Shown piece by piece: positions 42,158 to 50,319 of a stretch of 64,000 nt of DNA. Made by a program: the position numbers and the translations under genes. How positions within the stretch are numbered: position 1 is the stretch's first letter; each line of letters opens with the position of its first letter. This DNA comes from Neisseria flavescens (GTDB lineage: Bacteria; Pseudomonadota; Gammaproteobacteria; Burkholderiales; Neisseriaceae), in contig NZ_CP039886.1 in NCBI RefSeq assembly GCF_005221285.1, positions 2,167,883 through 2,231,882 of the forward strand, in the 5' to 3' direction. The notes below the pieces were generated by a model. The model made no database searches. It was not told where the DNA came from and saw nothing but the letters and a program-made list of their open reading frames with translations.

Positions 42158-44290
42158 ATGAAAACCAAGCACATGACAAAATTATTTGCCGGCTTCAGCG
42201 TTGCCCTCGCTGTTCAGACGGCCTTTGCAGGCAATATTACCGATATCAACGTTTCCACTTTGCCTGACAACCAAAAAATCATCAAAATCCGTTTCGACAA
42301 AGACGTCACCACACCTCATGGTTTTGTAACATCTACTCCGGCGCGTATTGCATTGGATTTTGCCAACACCAATATCCGTTTGCCTCAGCCTGTTTTGGAA
42401 TATGCCGACCCATTGCTGAATCAAATTACTGCGGCGCAAAACAATGACCGCGCACGCGTGGTTTTGGGTTTGAATAAAATCAGCCAATACAATACTGAGA
42501 TTCGCGGCAACGAAGTTTGGGTATTTGTAAACGAATCTACTGATCAAACCAGTGCGGCTGTTGCAAATGAACGTGCGGCTACGCCGTCTACCGCGCGTGC
42601 TGCTCAGACTTATCAAGCCGTTTCAGCAGCCAATATCGATTTCCGTAAAGGCGTACGCAATTCCGGCATTATTGAATTGTCCGCCCCTGGTTTCAGCGGA
42701 CAGCCGGATATTAAACAGCAGCGCGACCGCGTGGTTGTGACATTGAAAAACCATACTTTGCCGACACAAGCGCAACGCAGTTTGGATGTGGCTGACTTTA
42801 ATACACCTGTACAAAACGTTACGCTCAAACGTATCGGCAATTCTACCCAGCTTATTATCCGCAACAATAATGCGAATTGGGACATCAATACCAAGGCTTC
42901 TTCCGGACGTTTTGTATTTGAAGTATCGCCTAAAGCCGCCAATACCGAATCCGGCGGCTTGAACTACAATGCGAACAAATCGTTCAAAGGCCGTAAAATT
43001 TCTTTGGATTTCCAAGATATAGAAGTTCGTACCATCTTGCAGATTTTGGCAAAAGAATCCGGTGTGAATATTGTTGCCAGCGATACCGTCAAAGGCACCA
43101 TGACCCTGTCCCTGAAAGATGTACCTTGGGATCAGGCTTTAGACTTGGTTATGCAGGCGCGTAATTTGGATATGCGCCGTCAAGGCAACATCATTAATAT
43201 TGCGCCTCGCGATGAATTATTGGCAAAAGACAAAGCCTTCTTGCAGGCTGAAAAAGAGATTGCCGAATTGGGTTCGCTGTATTCTCAAACCTTCCAGTTG
43301 AAATACAAAAACGTGGAAGAATTCCGCAAAATTCTGCGGTTGGACGAATACGACAGCAATAATTCCAATACCCGCAACACTCTGTTGAGCAACCGAGGCA
43401 GCGCCTTAATCGATCCGGGCACCAATACATTGATTGTGACCGACAACCGCGGCGTGATTGAGAAATTCCGCAAACTGATTGATGAATTGGACGTTCCAAC
43501 CCGTCAAGTGATGGTGGAAGCGCGTATTGTCGAAGCAGAAGATACCTTCTTCCGTAATTTGGGCGTTAAATTCGGTTTCGTTGGTGCGAAAGGCTCTAGG
43601 GCATGGGGCAGCAACTGGAGCAATGCGCAAACCAACTACAGTACCAAGTTCTCATCTGACCGTGGCGACGTAGACTACCCCACATGGAGTTTGGAACCGA
43701 ATGTCAGTCTGCCGACTGCAGCCGCAGTCAACAGCATTGCGCTGGTGCGTGCGTTCTCGTCCGGCGCATTGGGCTTGGAAATCAGCGCGTCTGAAGAACA
43801 GGGTAAGAGCAAAACCATTTCCAATCCGCGCGTGCTGACACAAGACCGCAAAGAAGCCAAAATTGAATCCGGTACGGAAATTCCTTACCAAGAGGCTGCT
43901 TCCAGCGGTGCGACTTCGATTACCTTTAAGAAAGCCGTTTTGGGCTTGACCGTAACGCCGAACATTACGCCTGACGGTCAAATCATCATGACTGTGAAGA
44001 TTAATCGCGATACTCCGATCGACTGTACCGTGGATTCTCTGACAACCAAGTGTATCAACACCAAACACTTGAATACCCAAGCCATGGTTGAAGATGGCGG
44101 CACGCTGATTGTCGGCGGTATTTACGAAGAAGAAAGCACCAATGCAGTGAACAAAGTACCTGTTTTGGGCGATATTCCTGTTGTCGGCAATCTGTTCAAA
44201 TCACGCGGCAAACGTGAAAACCGCCGTGAGCTGTTGATCTTCATCACGCCGCACATCATGGATAATGTGGGTAACAATCTGCGTTACTGA
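42158..44290 (+). CDS. pilQ: type IV pilus secretin PilQ
   Basis: 710 residues: signal peptide ending FAGNIT, two AMIN domains, an STN/N0-like segment (GRKISLDFQDIEVRTILQI) and NAIL repeats. The secretin core has VPVLGDIPVVGNLFKSRGKR and the end ELLIFITPHIM. It forms the outer-membrane ring for pilus extrusion and DNA uptake. The Pro/Ala/Lys-rich small basic repeats seen in meningococcal PilQ between the AMIN domains are absent; only a short linker near residues 125-155 is present. A DUS (42213-42224) is built into the signal-peptide codons. Confidence 0.95.
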   Translation: MKTKHMTKLFAGFSVALAVQTAFAGNITDINVSTLPDNQKIIKIRFDKDVTTPHGFVTSTPARIALDFANTNIRLPQPVLEYADPLLNQITAAQNNDRARVVLGLNKISQYNTEIRGNEVWVFVNESTDQTSAAVANERAATPSTARAAQTYQAVSAANIDFRKGVRNSGIIELSAPGFSGQPDIKQQRDRVVVTLKNHTLPTQAQRSLDVADFNTPVQNVTLKRIGNSTQLIIRNNNANWDINTKASSGRFVFEVSPKAANTESGGLNYNANKSFKGRKISLDFQDIEVRTILQILAKESGVNIVASDTVKGTMTLSLKDVPWDQALDLVMQARNLDMRRQGNIINIAPRDELLAKDKAFLQAEKEIAELGSLYSQTFQLKYKNVEEFRKILRLDEYDSNNSNTRNTLLSNRGSALIDPGTNTLIVTDNRGVIEKFRKLIDELDVPTRQVMVEARIVEAEDTFFRNLGVKFGFVGAKGSRAWGSNWSNAQTNYSTKFSSDRGDVDYPTWSLEPNVSLPTAAAVNSIALVRAFSSGALGLEISASEEQGKSKTISNPRVLTQDRKEAKIESGTEIPYQEAASSGATSITFKKAVLGLTVTPNITPDGQIIMTVKINRDTPIDCTVDSLTTKCINTKHLNTQAMVEDGGTLIVGGIYEEESTNAVNKVPVLGDIPVVGNLFKSRGKRENRRELLIFITPHIMDNVGNNLRY

Positions 44291-44303
44291 TTTTTAAAAT
44301 GAC

Positions 44304-44336
44304 AAACAGGCATATCTGCAAAGGTATGCCTGTTTT
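44304..44336 (+). terminator. terminator of the pilMNOPQ operon
   Basis: AAACAGGCATA (44304-44314) and TATGCCTGTTT (44325-44335) with a T run. A perfect 11-bp stem, not DUS-based. Confidence 0.88.
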
Positions 44337-44413
44337 GGTTTTCAGACGGCCTGAGATGAAAAGGCTGTCTGAAAAACGACGAACTTTTCCACGAAACCAC
44401 CATATCGTATAAA

Positions 44414-44935
44414 ATGACCCACATGGAAAAAATCAACGGCAATTTAATCTTAATCGGGCTGATGGGCGCGGGCAAAACCACTTTGGGCAAGCAGCTTGCC
44501 CAAATGTTTGAATGCCCGTTTTACGACAGCGACTACGAAATCTGCACTTCTTCGGGCGTATCCATTCCGACCATTTTTGAGATGGAAGGGGAGGAAGGCT
44601 TCCGCAACCGCGAAACCAATATGCTGAAGAAGCTTGCTTCCCGGCGCAACATCGTTTTATCGACCGGTGGCGGCTCCGTATTACGCAGTGAAAACAGACA
44701 GATTTTGCGCCAAAACGGCACGGTTGTTTATCTGCATGCCAGCCCCGAAACCTTGCTGGAGCGTACCCGTTACGACAGCAACCGGCCGCTGTTGCAAGTT
44801 GCCAATCCTTTGGCCAAACTGCAAGAGCTGTATGACCAACGCGATACGCTGTACCGTCAAACCGCCCATCTCGTCATTGAATCTGACAGCTGTCACAAAA
44901 CGCTCAAACGTCTGATACAGGCTTTAGGCGAATAA
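44414..44935 (+). CDS. aroK: shikimate kinase
   Basis: 173 residues, or 170 from the second ATG at 44423. Walker A is GLMGAGKTT, the shikimate-binding residues lie in FYDSDYEI and FRNRET, and STGGGSVLR and NRPLL complete the family pattern. It phosphorylates shikimate at the 3-hydroxyl. It is followed by aroB, the standard aroK-aroB pair downstream of pilQ. Confidence 0.95.
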   Translation: MTHMEKINGNLILIGLMGAGKTTLGKQLAQMFECPFYDSDYEICTSSGVSIPTIFEMEGEEGFRNRETNMLKKLASRRNIVLSTGGGSVLRSENRQILRQNGTVVYLHASPETLLERTRYDSNRPLLQVANPLAKLQELYDQRDTLYRQTAHLVIESDSCHKTLKRLIQALGE

Positions 44936-44957
44936 ACACGCTTTGCAAAGGAACACC

Positions 44958-46037
44958 ATGCGCACACTGACTGTCCAAACCCCGTCCCATCAATACCCCA
45001 TCTTTATCGGGCATAAACTGATTGAGCAGGCAGATACGCTGCTTCAGCCCTATTTAGGCAAAAAAGCAGCCATCATTACCAACGAAACCGTTGCGCCGCT
45101 TTATCTCAAACAGCTTCAGACGGCCTTAGACAGACTGGGCGTGCCGCATTTCAGCATCATCCTTCCCGACGGCGAAGAGTATAAAAACTGGCAGACGCTT
45201 AATCTGATTTACGATGGCTTGATGCAAAACCGTGCCGAACGCAAAACCACTTTAATCGCTTTGGGCGGCGGCGTGATAGGCGATATGGTCGGCTTTGCCG
45301 CGGCGACTTATCAGCGTGGCGCACCTTTTATCCAAGTACCGACCACATTGCTCAGCCAGGTCGATTCCTCGGTCGGCGGTAAAACTGCCATCAACCATCC
45401 GCTCGGTAAAAACATGATTGGCGCGTTCTACCAGCCGCAAGCCGTGCTGGCCGATTTGACCGCCCTGCAAACGCTGCCGCAACGCGAACTTTCCGCAGGC
45501 ATGGCCGAAGTCATCAAATACGGCGCATTGGGCGATGCCGAATTTTTTGCTTGGTTGGAAGAAAATATGGCCGACCTGATGGTGCAACACCAAGAAAAAA
45601 TGGCAGAAGCCGTTTATCATTGTTGCAAAATGAAGGCCGATATTGTTGCCCAAGACGAAACCGAGCAGGGCATCCGCGCATGGCTTAATCTCGGCCACAC
45701 TTTCGGTCATGCCATTGAAGCGGAAATGGGCTACGGCGTATGGTTGCACGGCGAAGCCGTTGCCGCCGGTTGCGTCCTCGCTTCCCGTTTGTCGCAAATT
45801 TTGGGCAAAACCCAACAAGCCGATACCGATCGTATTGCTACTTTAATGGAAGCCGCTTCCCTCCCGTCTGCGCCGCCTGTTTTCTCCTTTGAAAAATGGA
45901 TTGAACACATGAGCCACGACAAAAAAGTCAGCAGCGGTATCATGCGTTTTGTCGGTTTGGAATACTTGGGCAAAGCCAATATCACTGAAATTACCGATAT
46001 GGAAATCCTCCGCCAAACCTTGCAGCCGTATTTGTAA
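44958..46037 (+). CDS. aroB: 3-dehydroquinate synthase
   Basis: 359 residues. The NAD- and zinc-binding parts are ALGGGVIGDMVGFAAATYQR, DSSVGGKTAINHPLGKNMIG, LNLGHTFGHAIEAE and WLHGEAVAAG. I chose the ATG at 44958 because AAAGGAACACC precedes it; an upstream ATG at 44943 lacks a good ribosome site. Second step of the shikimate pathway. Confidence 0.96.
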   Translation: MRTLTVQTPSHQYPIFIGHKLIEQADTLLQPYLGKKAAIITNETVAPLYLKQLQTALDRLGVPHFSIILPDGEEYKNWQTLNLIYDGLMQNRAERKTTLIALGGGVIGDMVGFAAATYQRGAPFIQVPTTLLSQVDSSVGGKTAINHPLGKNMIGAFYQPQAVLADLTALQTLPQRELSAGMAEVIKYGALGDAEFFAWLEENMADLMVQHQEKMAEAVYHCCKMKADIVAQDETEQGIRAWLNLGHTFGHAIEAEMGYGVWLHGEAVAAGCVLASRLSQILGKTQQADTDRIATLMEAASLPSAPPVFSFEKWIEHMSHDKKVSSGIMRFVGLEYLGKANITEITDMEILRQTLQPYL

Positions 46038-46068
46038 GGAATGAATGAGGTTTGCTTTAAAATATAAA

Positions 46069-46101
46069 AAGGCCGTCTGAAAGGTATTTTCAGACGGCCT
46101 T
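46069..46101. terminator. DUS inverted-pair terminator after aroB
   Basis: AAGGCCGTCTGAAA (46069-46082) and TTTTCAGACGGCCTT (46087-46101), between convergent aroB and misS. Confidence 0.85.
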
Positions 46102-46167
46102 CGGTTTTAAAACGTTTTCATTTCTCGGCTTAAAGCTAGATAAAACCAATTTGAGCGGGTCAATTAT

Positions 46168-47478
46168 TTAAAGCGTCTTTTTATCCAACTCGGCAATAAT
46201 CAACAAGCCGCTGTCAAAGCGTCGGCTGTCGGCCAGTTTCAGACGGCCTTGATGGCGTTTGACAATGGTGTTTGCAATGGACAGACCAAGTCCGGTGCCT
46301 TGTTGTTCGGTGCCGAGAATGCGGTAGAAGGGGTCGATAACGCGTTGGCGCTCGCTTGGGGGAATGCCGGGGCCGTCGTCTTCCACCCAGATGTTGAGGT
46401 ATTCGGCGGTTTCGTCAAAGCCCAAATCGATGCGGCCGCCTTTGGGGGTGTAGCGGATGGCGTTATCGGTAAAGGTTTTAATGAGGGTGTAGATTTCGGT
46501 GTCGTCGGCGTGGATTTGGCAGTCGTTTTCAACAGCGACGCCGATGTCTTGACCTTTGGCCAGCGCCAGCGGCATGAGTTCCTGCAAGACGCGGCGGAAC
46601 TGGTTTTGCAGGCTGATCAGGGTTTTGGGGCGTTGGGTTTCGGGTGCTTGGGCGCGTGCGAGGGAAAGGAGTTGCTCGAGCAGGTGGCGGTTGCGCAGTA
46701 TGCTTTGTTGCAACAGGGCGGACTGCTCGCGCGCTTCGGCAGACAGCTGCATATTGTTGAGCCGCTCTGCCTGAAGGGAGAGGGCGGTCATGGGGCTGCG
46801 CAATTCGTGTGCGGCATCGGCGATAAAGCGTTGCTGTTGGCGGACGTTTTCATCGGTACGTTGCAACAGGTTGTTGATGGCGACGACAAAGCCTTGGATT
46901 TCGCTGGGAATGTCTTGTGTGTCCATCGGCGAGAGGTCGTTGATTTGGCGCTGTTCCAAATCGTTGGACAGGGTTTTGACGGAACGCATGGCGCGGTGGG
47001 TAATCCAGACGGTGAGCAAGATAATCAGGGGCAGGGCGAGGAGCATGGGGAGGATGCTCTGCACGGCAGCCATTTCGGCCAGCTCTTCGCGGTAGTCGCT
47101 TTCCTGCATGACGGCGATGCGGCCTTGCTTGGTGTTGCGGGTATAAACGCGGTAGTAATCGTCGTCATCGGCCTGAATGGTGTGCAGGCCGTCTGAAATC
47201 TGCTCAGGCAGGCTGACAATGGGGTTGGGCGTATTGGGAAATTGAACGGAAATCTTGTTGTCGTTGTCGAGCGAGTGATTTTCGTCATCGGCATCGCTCG
47301 GGTCGAGATAGTTCGCGACTTGGCGCAACAGGTCGTCTTGAACCTCTTGGGTCTCGTGATAAGTATCGTAATATGAAAATATGCCTGCAAAAATGGAGAG
47401 GGGCAGGAGCATACAGATCAGGGCGAGGCTGATCTTAACTTGCAGGGATTGTTTGATGGTGTGGATAAGGCGTTGCAT
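46168..47478 (-). CDS. misS: sensor histidine kinase MisS
   Basis: 436 residues. Two membrane helices (about 15-38 and 143-163) flank an acidic periplasmic domain rich in D and N. Then come HAMP, the phosphoacceptor HELRSPMTALSLQAERL, the N box DNAIRYTP, the G1 box DDGPGIPPSERQRV and the G2 box GTGLGLSIANTIVKRH. It is the Neisseria counterpart of a PhoQ/QseC-type sensor of envelope signals. It follows misR with 29 bp between. Confidence 0.88.
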   Translation of the reverse strand: MQRLIHTIKQSLQVKISLALICMLLPLSIFAGIFSYYDTYHETQEVQDDLLRQVANYLDPSDADDENHSLDNDNKISVQFPNTPNPIVSLPEQISDGLHTIQADDDDYYRVYTRNTKQGRIAVMQESDYREELAEMAAVQSILPMLLALPLIILLTVWITHRAMRSVKTLSNDLEQRQINDLSPMDTQDIPSEIQGFVVAINNLLQRTDENVRQQQRFIADAAHELRSPMTALSLQAERLNNMQLSAEAREQSALLQQSILRNRHLLEQLLSLARAQAPETQRPKTLISLQNQFRRVLQELMPLALAKGQDIGVAVENDCQIHADDTEIYTLIKTFTDNAIRYTPKGGRIDLGFDETAEYLNIWVEDDGPGIPPSERQRVIDPFYRILGTEQQGTGLGLSIANTIVKRHQGRLKLADSRRFDSGLLIIAELDKKTL

Positions 47479-47507
47479 GGTTTGTGTGTTGGTGTTGTTG
47501 TGGTTTT

Positions 47508-48185
47508 TCAGACGGCCTGGTTGTTTTGTGCAACCAGCCAGCCGACCCCGCGAACGTTTTGAATCGCCTCTTTGCCGAGTTTTTTGCGTAAGGCGTGAAT
47601 CAGGAAGTCAACGGCGTTGCTTTCGACTTCTTCGCCCCAGCCGTAGATTTTGTCTTCTAAATCGCTGCGCGACAGAATCATGCCCGGACGCAGCAGCAGG
47701 GCTTGGAGGACGGCAAATTCTTTGTTGCTGAGCATGATGGCCTGTTCTTGCCCGACCACTTCTGCCTGATGGGTGGAAGGGTTGAGCGTGATGATGCCGT
47801 TGCTCAGCAGCGTTTGCGCCTGTCCGCCGTGTCGGCGCAATACGGCGCGCATACGGGCTTGCAGTTCCGCCATGTCGAAGGGTTTGACGATGTAGTCGTC
47901 TGCGCCGCCGTCTAGGCCGTTGAGGCGGCTGTGCAAATCGTCGCGCGCGGTCACGATTAAGACGGGAATGGTACAGCCGCCGCTGCGGATTTGCGCCAAT
48001 ACGTCCAAACCGTCTTTGCCGGGCAAACCCAAATCCAAGAGCAGCAAATCGTATGCTTGCGCCGCCACTGCTGCGGCAACTTCCGAACCGCGACTGACCC
48101 AATCGACAGCGTAGCCGGTGTCTTTCAGGTTGGCACTGACGGCTTGGGCAATCATGGCATCGTCTTCAACCAATAATACGCGCAT
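47508..48185 (-). CDS. misR: response regulator MisR
   Basis: 225 residues of the OmpR/PhoB family. The receiver has LLVEDDAMIAQAV, the phosphoacceptor aspartate in LLLLDLGLPGKDG and the conserved K in DYIVKPFDMAEL. The DNA-binding winged helix includes LSRSDLEDKIYGWGEEVESN. The ATG at 48185 follows CCGGAGAA. In meningococci MisR controls envelope and metal-related genes. Confidence 0.9.
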   Translation of the reverse strand: MRVLLVEDDAMIAQAVSANLKDTGYAVDWVSRGSEVAAAVAAQAYDLLLLDLGLPGKDGLDVLAQIRSGGCTIPVLIVTARDDLHSRLNGLDGGADDYIVKPFDMAELQARMRAVLRRHGGQAQTLLSNGIITLNPSTHQAEVVGQEQAIMLSNKEFAVLQALLLRPGMILSRSDLEDKIYGWGEEVESNAVDFLIHALRKKLGKEAIQNVRGVGWLVAQNNQAV

Positions 48186-48281
48186 GGAAGTTCTCCGGAG
48201 GATGGGTGGACAGTGATTATAGCCGCACTCAATTAGTAAAAATTTAGGAACTGTCGAAAAACTGATTTTTTGCAAAAGATG

Positions 48282-48313
48282 AGGCCGTCTGAAATTTCGT
48301 TTTTCAGACGGCC
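48282..48313 (-). terminator. DUS inverted pair after the FMN reductase gene
   Basis: AGGCCGTCTGAAA (48282-48294) and TTCAGACGGCC (48303-48313), between the FMN reductase gene and misR. Confidence 0.78.
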
Positions 48314-48331
48314 GGTATGCTTCAATCCCGA

Positions 48332-48898
48332 TTATTTAGGGTTTTTCTCTATCAAGGCAACCAATTGGTCGATATAGCCTTGAACAAAGCCGCGCGCGGA
48401 TTCGATGAGCTGGCCGTTGTCGTCAAACAGGGTAGGCGAGTTGCCGAGGAACACTTCCGGCTGGCCGGTCAGCGGCATATCGAAATACGAAAGGGCAAGG
48501 CGCAGATTTTTTTGCGCGCTATAACCACCCATTTTGCCGACGGAATGGCTGATGATGCCGGCAGGTGTTTTTTTCCAGGCAACATCGGCATTGGGTTTGG
48601 AACCGATGTCGATGGCGTTTTTCAGGCAGGCCGGGACGGTACGGTTGTTTTCGGAAGTCACGAACAATACGCCGGCAGAGGCTTTGATGGTTTCACGGAA
48701 CTCGGTATAGCTGGATGGAGTGGGGAAGTCGGTAACGGCAGGATCGTCGTAGTCGAAGTTGTATAAAGGCAAATGGCCGATTTCGACAATTTGCGCTTCG
48801 TAGCCTTCAGGGAACATGGAAACGACGTTTTGTGCGACTTTTCGTGCGAACGAGCCTTTACGCAGGCTGCCGACCAAGATGCTGACTTTCTTTGACAT
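48332..48898 (-). CDS. NADPH-dependent FMN reductase
   Basis: 188 residues of flavodoxin-like fold. The FMN phosphate loop is LVGSLRKGSFARKVA (7-21), FVTSENNRTVPACLKNAID follows and an MGGYSAQKNLRLAL segment is near 130. The family includes ChrR/YieF-type quinone or chromate reductases; substrate not determinable. Single gene with its own terminator. Confidence 0.88.
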   Translation of the reverse strand: MSKKVSILVGSLRKGSFARKVAQNVVSMFPEGYEAQIVEIGHLPLYNFDYDDPAVTDFPTPSSYTEFRETIKASAGVLFVTSENNRTVPACLKNAIDIGSKPNADVAWKKTPAGIISHSVGKMGGYSAQKNLRLALSYFDMPLTGQPEVFLGNSPTLFDDNGQLIESARGFVQGYIDQLVALIEKNPK

Positions 48899-49034
48899 GT
48901 TTTTCTCCTGTTTAATAATAAAAATGAAAACAATTCTAAATTTTAGTGTTATCTGGGGAAGCGGTCAAGGTTTCAGACGGCCTGTCAAAATGGTTTATGC
49001 TAAAATAACGGTTTCGCTGATATTTCAAATTATT

Positions 49035-49385
49035 ATGCACGCTTCTGATTCGTAAGAGGACGCAACGGCACACGAATACTATGCCGACAATCCCGACTTT
49101 CCAGCTAAAACCATTGTCGCCACCTTATTCATCGGCGCATTTTTCGGCTATCTCAACGACACGCTGCTGAATGTCGCGCTTACGCCGATTATGAAAGATT
49201 TCGGTGTCGATAAGACCACGGTTCAATGGCTGACAACGGGTTTTCTGCTGGTCATGGGGGCATTTACGCCGATTACGGCAGGCGTGATTCAATGGTTTGA
49301 AACGCGCAAAATGGTGCTGTTTACGCAGGCAACATTTTTAGCAGGATCGCTGATTTGCGCGTTTGCACCGACGTTTGGTGTATTG
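49035..49385 (+). pseudogene. 5' remnant of a DHA2-type drug efflux MFS gene
   Basis: The ATG at 49035 is followed by a TAA at codon 7 (49053-49055). The same frame continues with KTIVATLFIGAFFGYLND, TLLNVALTPIMKDF, QWLTTGFLLVMGAFTPITAG and FAPTFGVLVGR, the first four membrane helices of an EmrB-like 14-TM exporter. The coding sequence then stops matching near 49385, and the remaining three quarters of the gene are gone. Confidence 0.8.
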
Positions 49386-49545
49386 GTTGGGCGAAAAGCC
49401 GTTGTTGGTTGTCGTCATTATCAACAGCCAAAAATCAACCGATTATTTACGCGACTTGGATAAACTGGTGTCTAAAATTGTTCAGCCCGGTGGCGAACAT
49501 TGGATTGATGCTAAGGCTTCCTGCATGATTAGGTATCAGGCTTGA
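49386..49545 (+). pseudogene. 3' fragment of an unidentified gene fused after a deletion
   Basis: In another frame the sequence reads EKPLLVVVIINSQKSTDYLR then DLDKLVSKIVQPGGEHWIDA and ends KASCMIRYQA. It looks like a real C-terminus (hydrophobic strand, helix, stop followed by a DUS terminator) but I do not recognise the family. The junction with the efflux fragment is near 49385, so a deletion has brought two gene ends together. Confidence 0.45.
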
Positions 49546-49554
49546 TAAGCTAAA

Positions 49555-49596
49555 AAAGGCCGTCTGAAAATGTATTGACGTTTTCAGACGGCCTTT
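49555..49596 (+). terminator. DUS inverted-pair terminator
   Basis: AAAGGCCGTCTGAAAA with TTTTCAGACGGCCTTT, arms of about 16 bp. It follows the fused gene fragments. Confidence 0.85.
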
Positions 49597-49796
49597 ATGT
49601 AAGAAGGGGGAGGTAAGTATTTATGCCTATTTTGAAAGATGATTTAGAGATTTGATGAATAAGCGTTTGGTGTGAATCCGCTTGAGATAGATGGTTTTCA
49701 GGATTCAAACCATATTTCTTTCAGACTTATTGTGTTGCCCTATTTTATATTATCTAAAAAGCTCAATTTTTTATGAAAAGGCATAGGGTACAGACG

Positions 49797-49828
49797 AAAA
49801 AAATACCGATAAAAACCGGTATTTTTTA
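49797..49828 (-). terminator. terminator of the tRNA cluster
   Basis: AATACCG and CGGTATT with A-rich and T-rich flanks. On the minus strand it gives a stem followed by a run of T, 13 bp after the last tRNA. Confidence 0.8.
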
Positions 49829-49840
49829 TTTTTAACTTGA

Positions 49841-49917
49841 TGGCGCGGCGGACGGGGCTCGAACCCGCGACCCCCGGCGTGACAGGCCGGTACTCTAACC
49901 AACTGAGCTACCACCGC
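49841..49917 (-). tRNA. tRNA-Asp (GTC), copy 2
   Basis: A 77-nt cloverleaf with encoded CCA. Anticodon loop CTGTCAC, T loop TTCGAGC, acceptor GCGGTGG pairing with CCGCCGC. Last gene of a Val-Asp-Val-Asp array. Confidence 0.97.
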
Positions 49918-49949
49918 GCATCCATTGTCAGAGACAATGAAAAGGAAAG

Positions 49950-50025
49950 TGGTGGGTGATGACGGAGTCGAACCGCCGACATTCTGCTTGTAAGGCAGAC
50001 GCTCTACCAACTGAGCTAATCACCC
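49950..50025 (-). tRNA. tRNA-Val (TAC), copy 2
   Basis: A 76-nt cloverleaf with encoded CCA. Acceptor GGGTGAT, anticodon loop CTTACAA and T loop TTCGACT. Confidence 0.97.
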
Positions 50026-50064
50026 GAAAAAGGGAGATACTGAGGAATCAGCATTTCTAAATAA

Positions 50065-50141
50065 TGGCGCGGCGGACGGGGCTCGAACCCGCGACCCCCG
50101 GCGTGACAGGCCGGTACTCTAACCAACTGAGCTACCACCGC
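50065..50141 (-). tRNA. tRNA-Asp (GTC), copy 1
   Basis: Identical to the copy at 49841-49917, with CCA. The spacer to its tRNA-Val partner is also nearly identical to the other pair's spacer. Confidence 0.97.
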
Positions 50142-50174
50142 GCATCCACTGTCAAAGACAATGAAAAAGAAACT

Positions 50175-50250
50175 TGGTGGGTGATGACGGAGTCGAACCG
50201 CCGACATTCTGCTTGTAAGGCAGACGCTCTACCAACTGAGCTAATCACCC
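50175..50250 (-). tRNA. tRNA-Val (TAC), copy 1
   Basis: Identical to the copy at 49950-50025, with CCA. First gene of the array. Confidence 0.97.
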
Positions 50251-50273
50251 ATGCGCAAAATTGCGAAGACGCT

Positions 50274-50302
50274 ATTAAACCAAAAAATCCTGATGCGCGC
50301 AA
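50274..50302 (-). promoter_or_regulatory. possible promoter of the tRNA array
   Basis: On the minus strand TTGCGC (50302-50297), a 17-bp spacer, then TTTAAT (50279-50274), 24 bp before the first tRNA. Confidence 0.45.
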
Positions 50303-50319
50303 GATTTATTTGCCGATAA

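Noticed and set aside
44414..44935. AroK treated as a pilus-operon gene because it follows pilQ
   Set aside because: A perfect terminator (44304-44336) separates them and the Walker A and shikimate residues identify a shikimate kinase.
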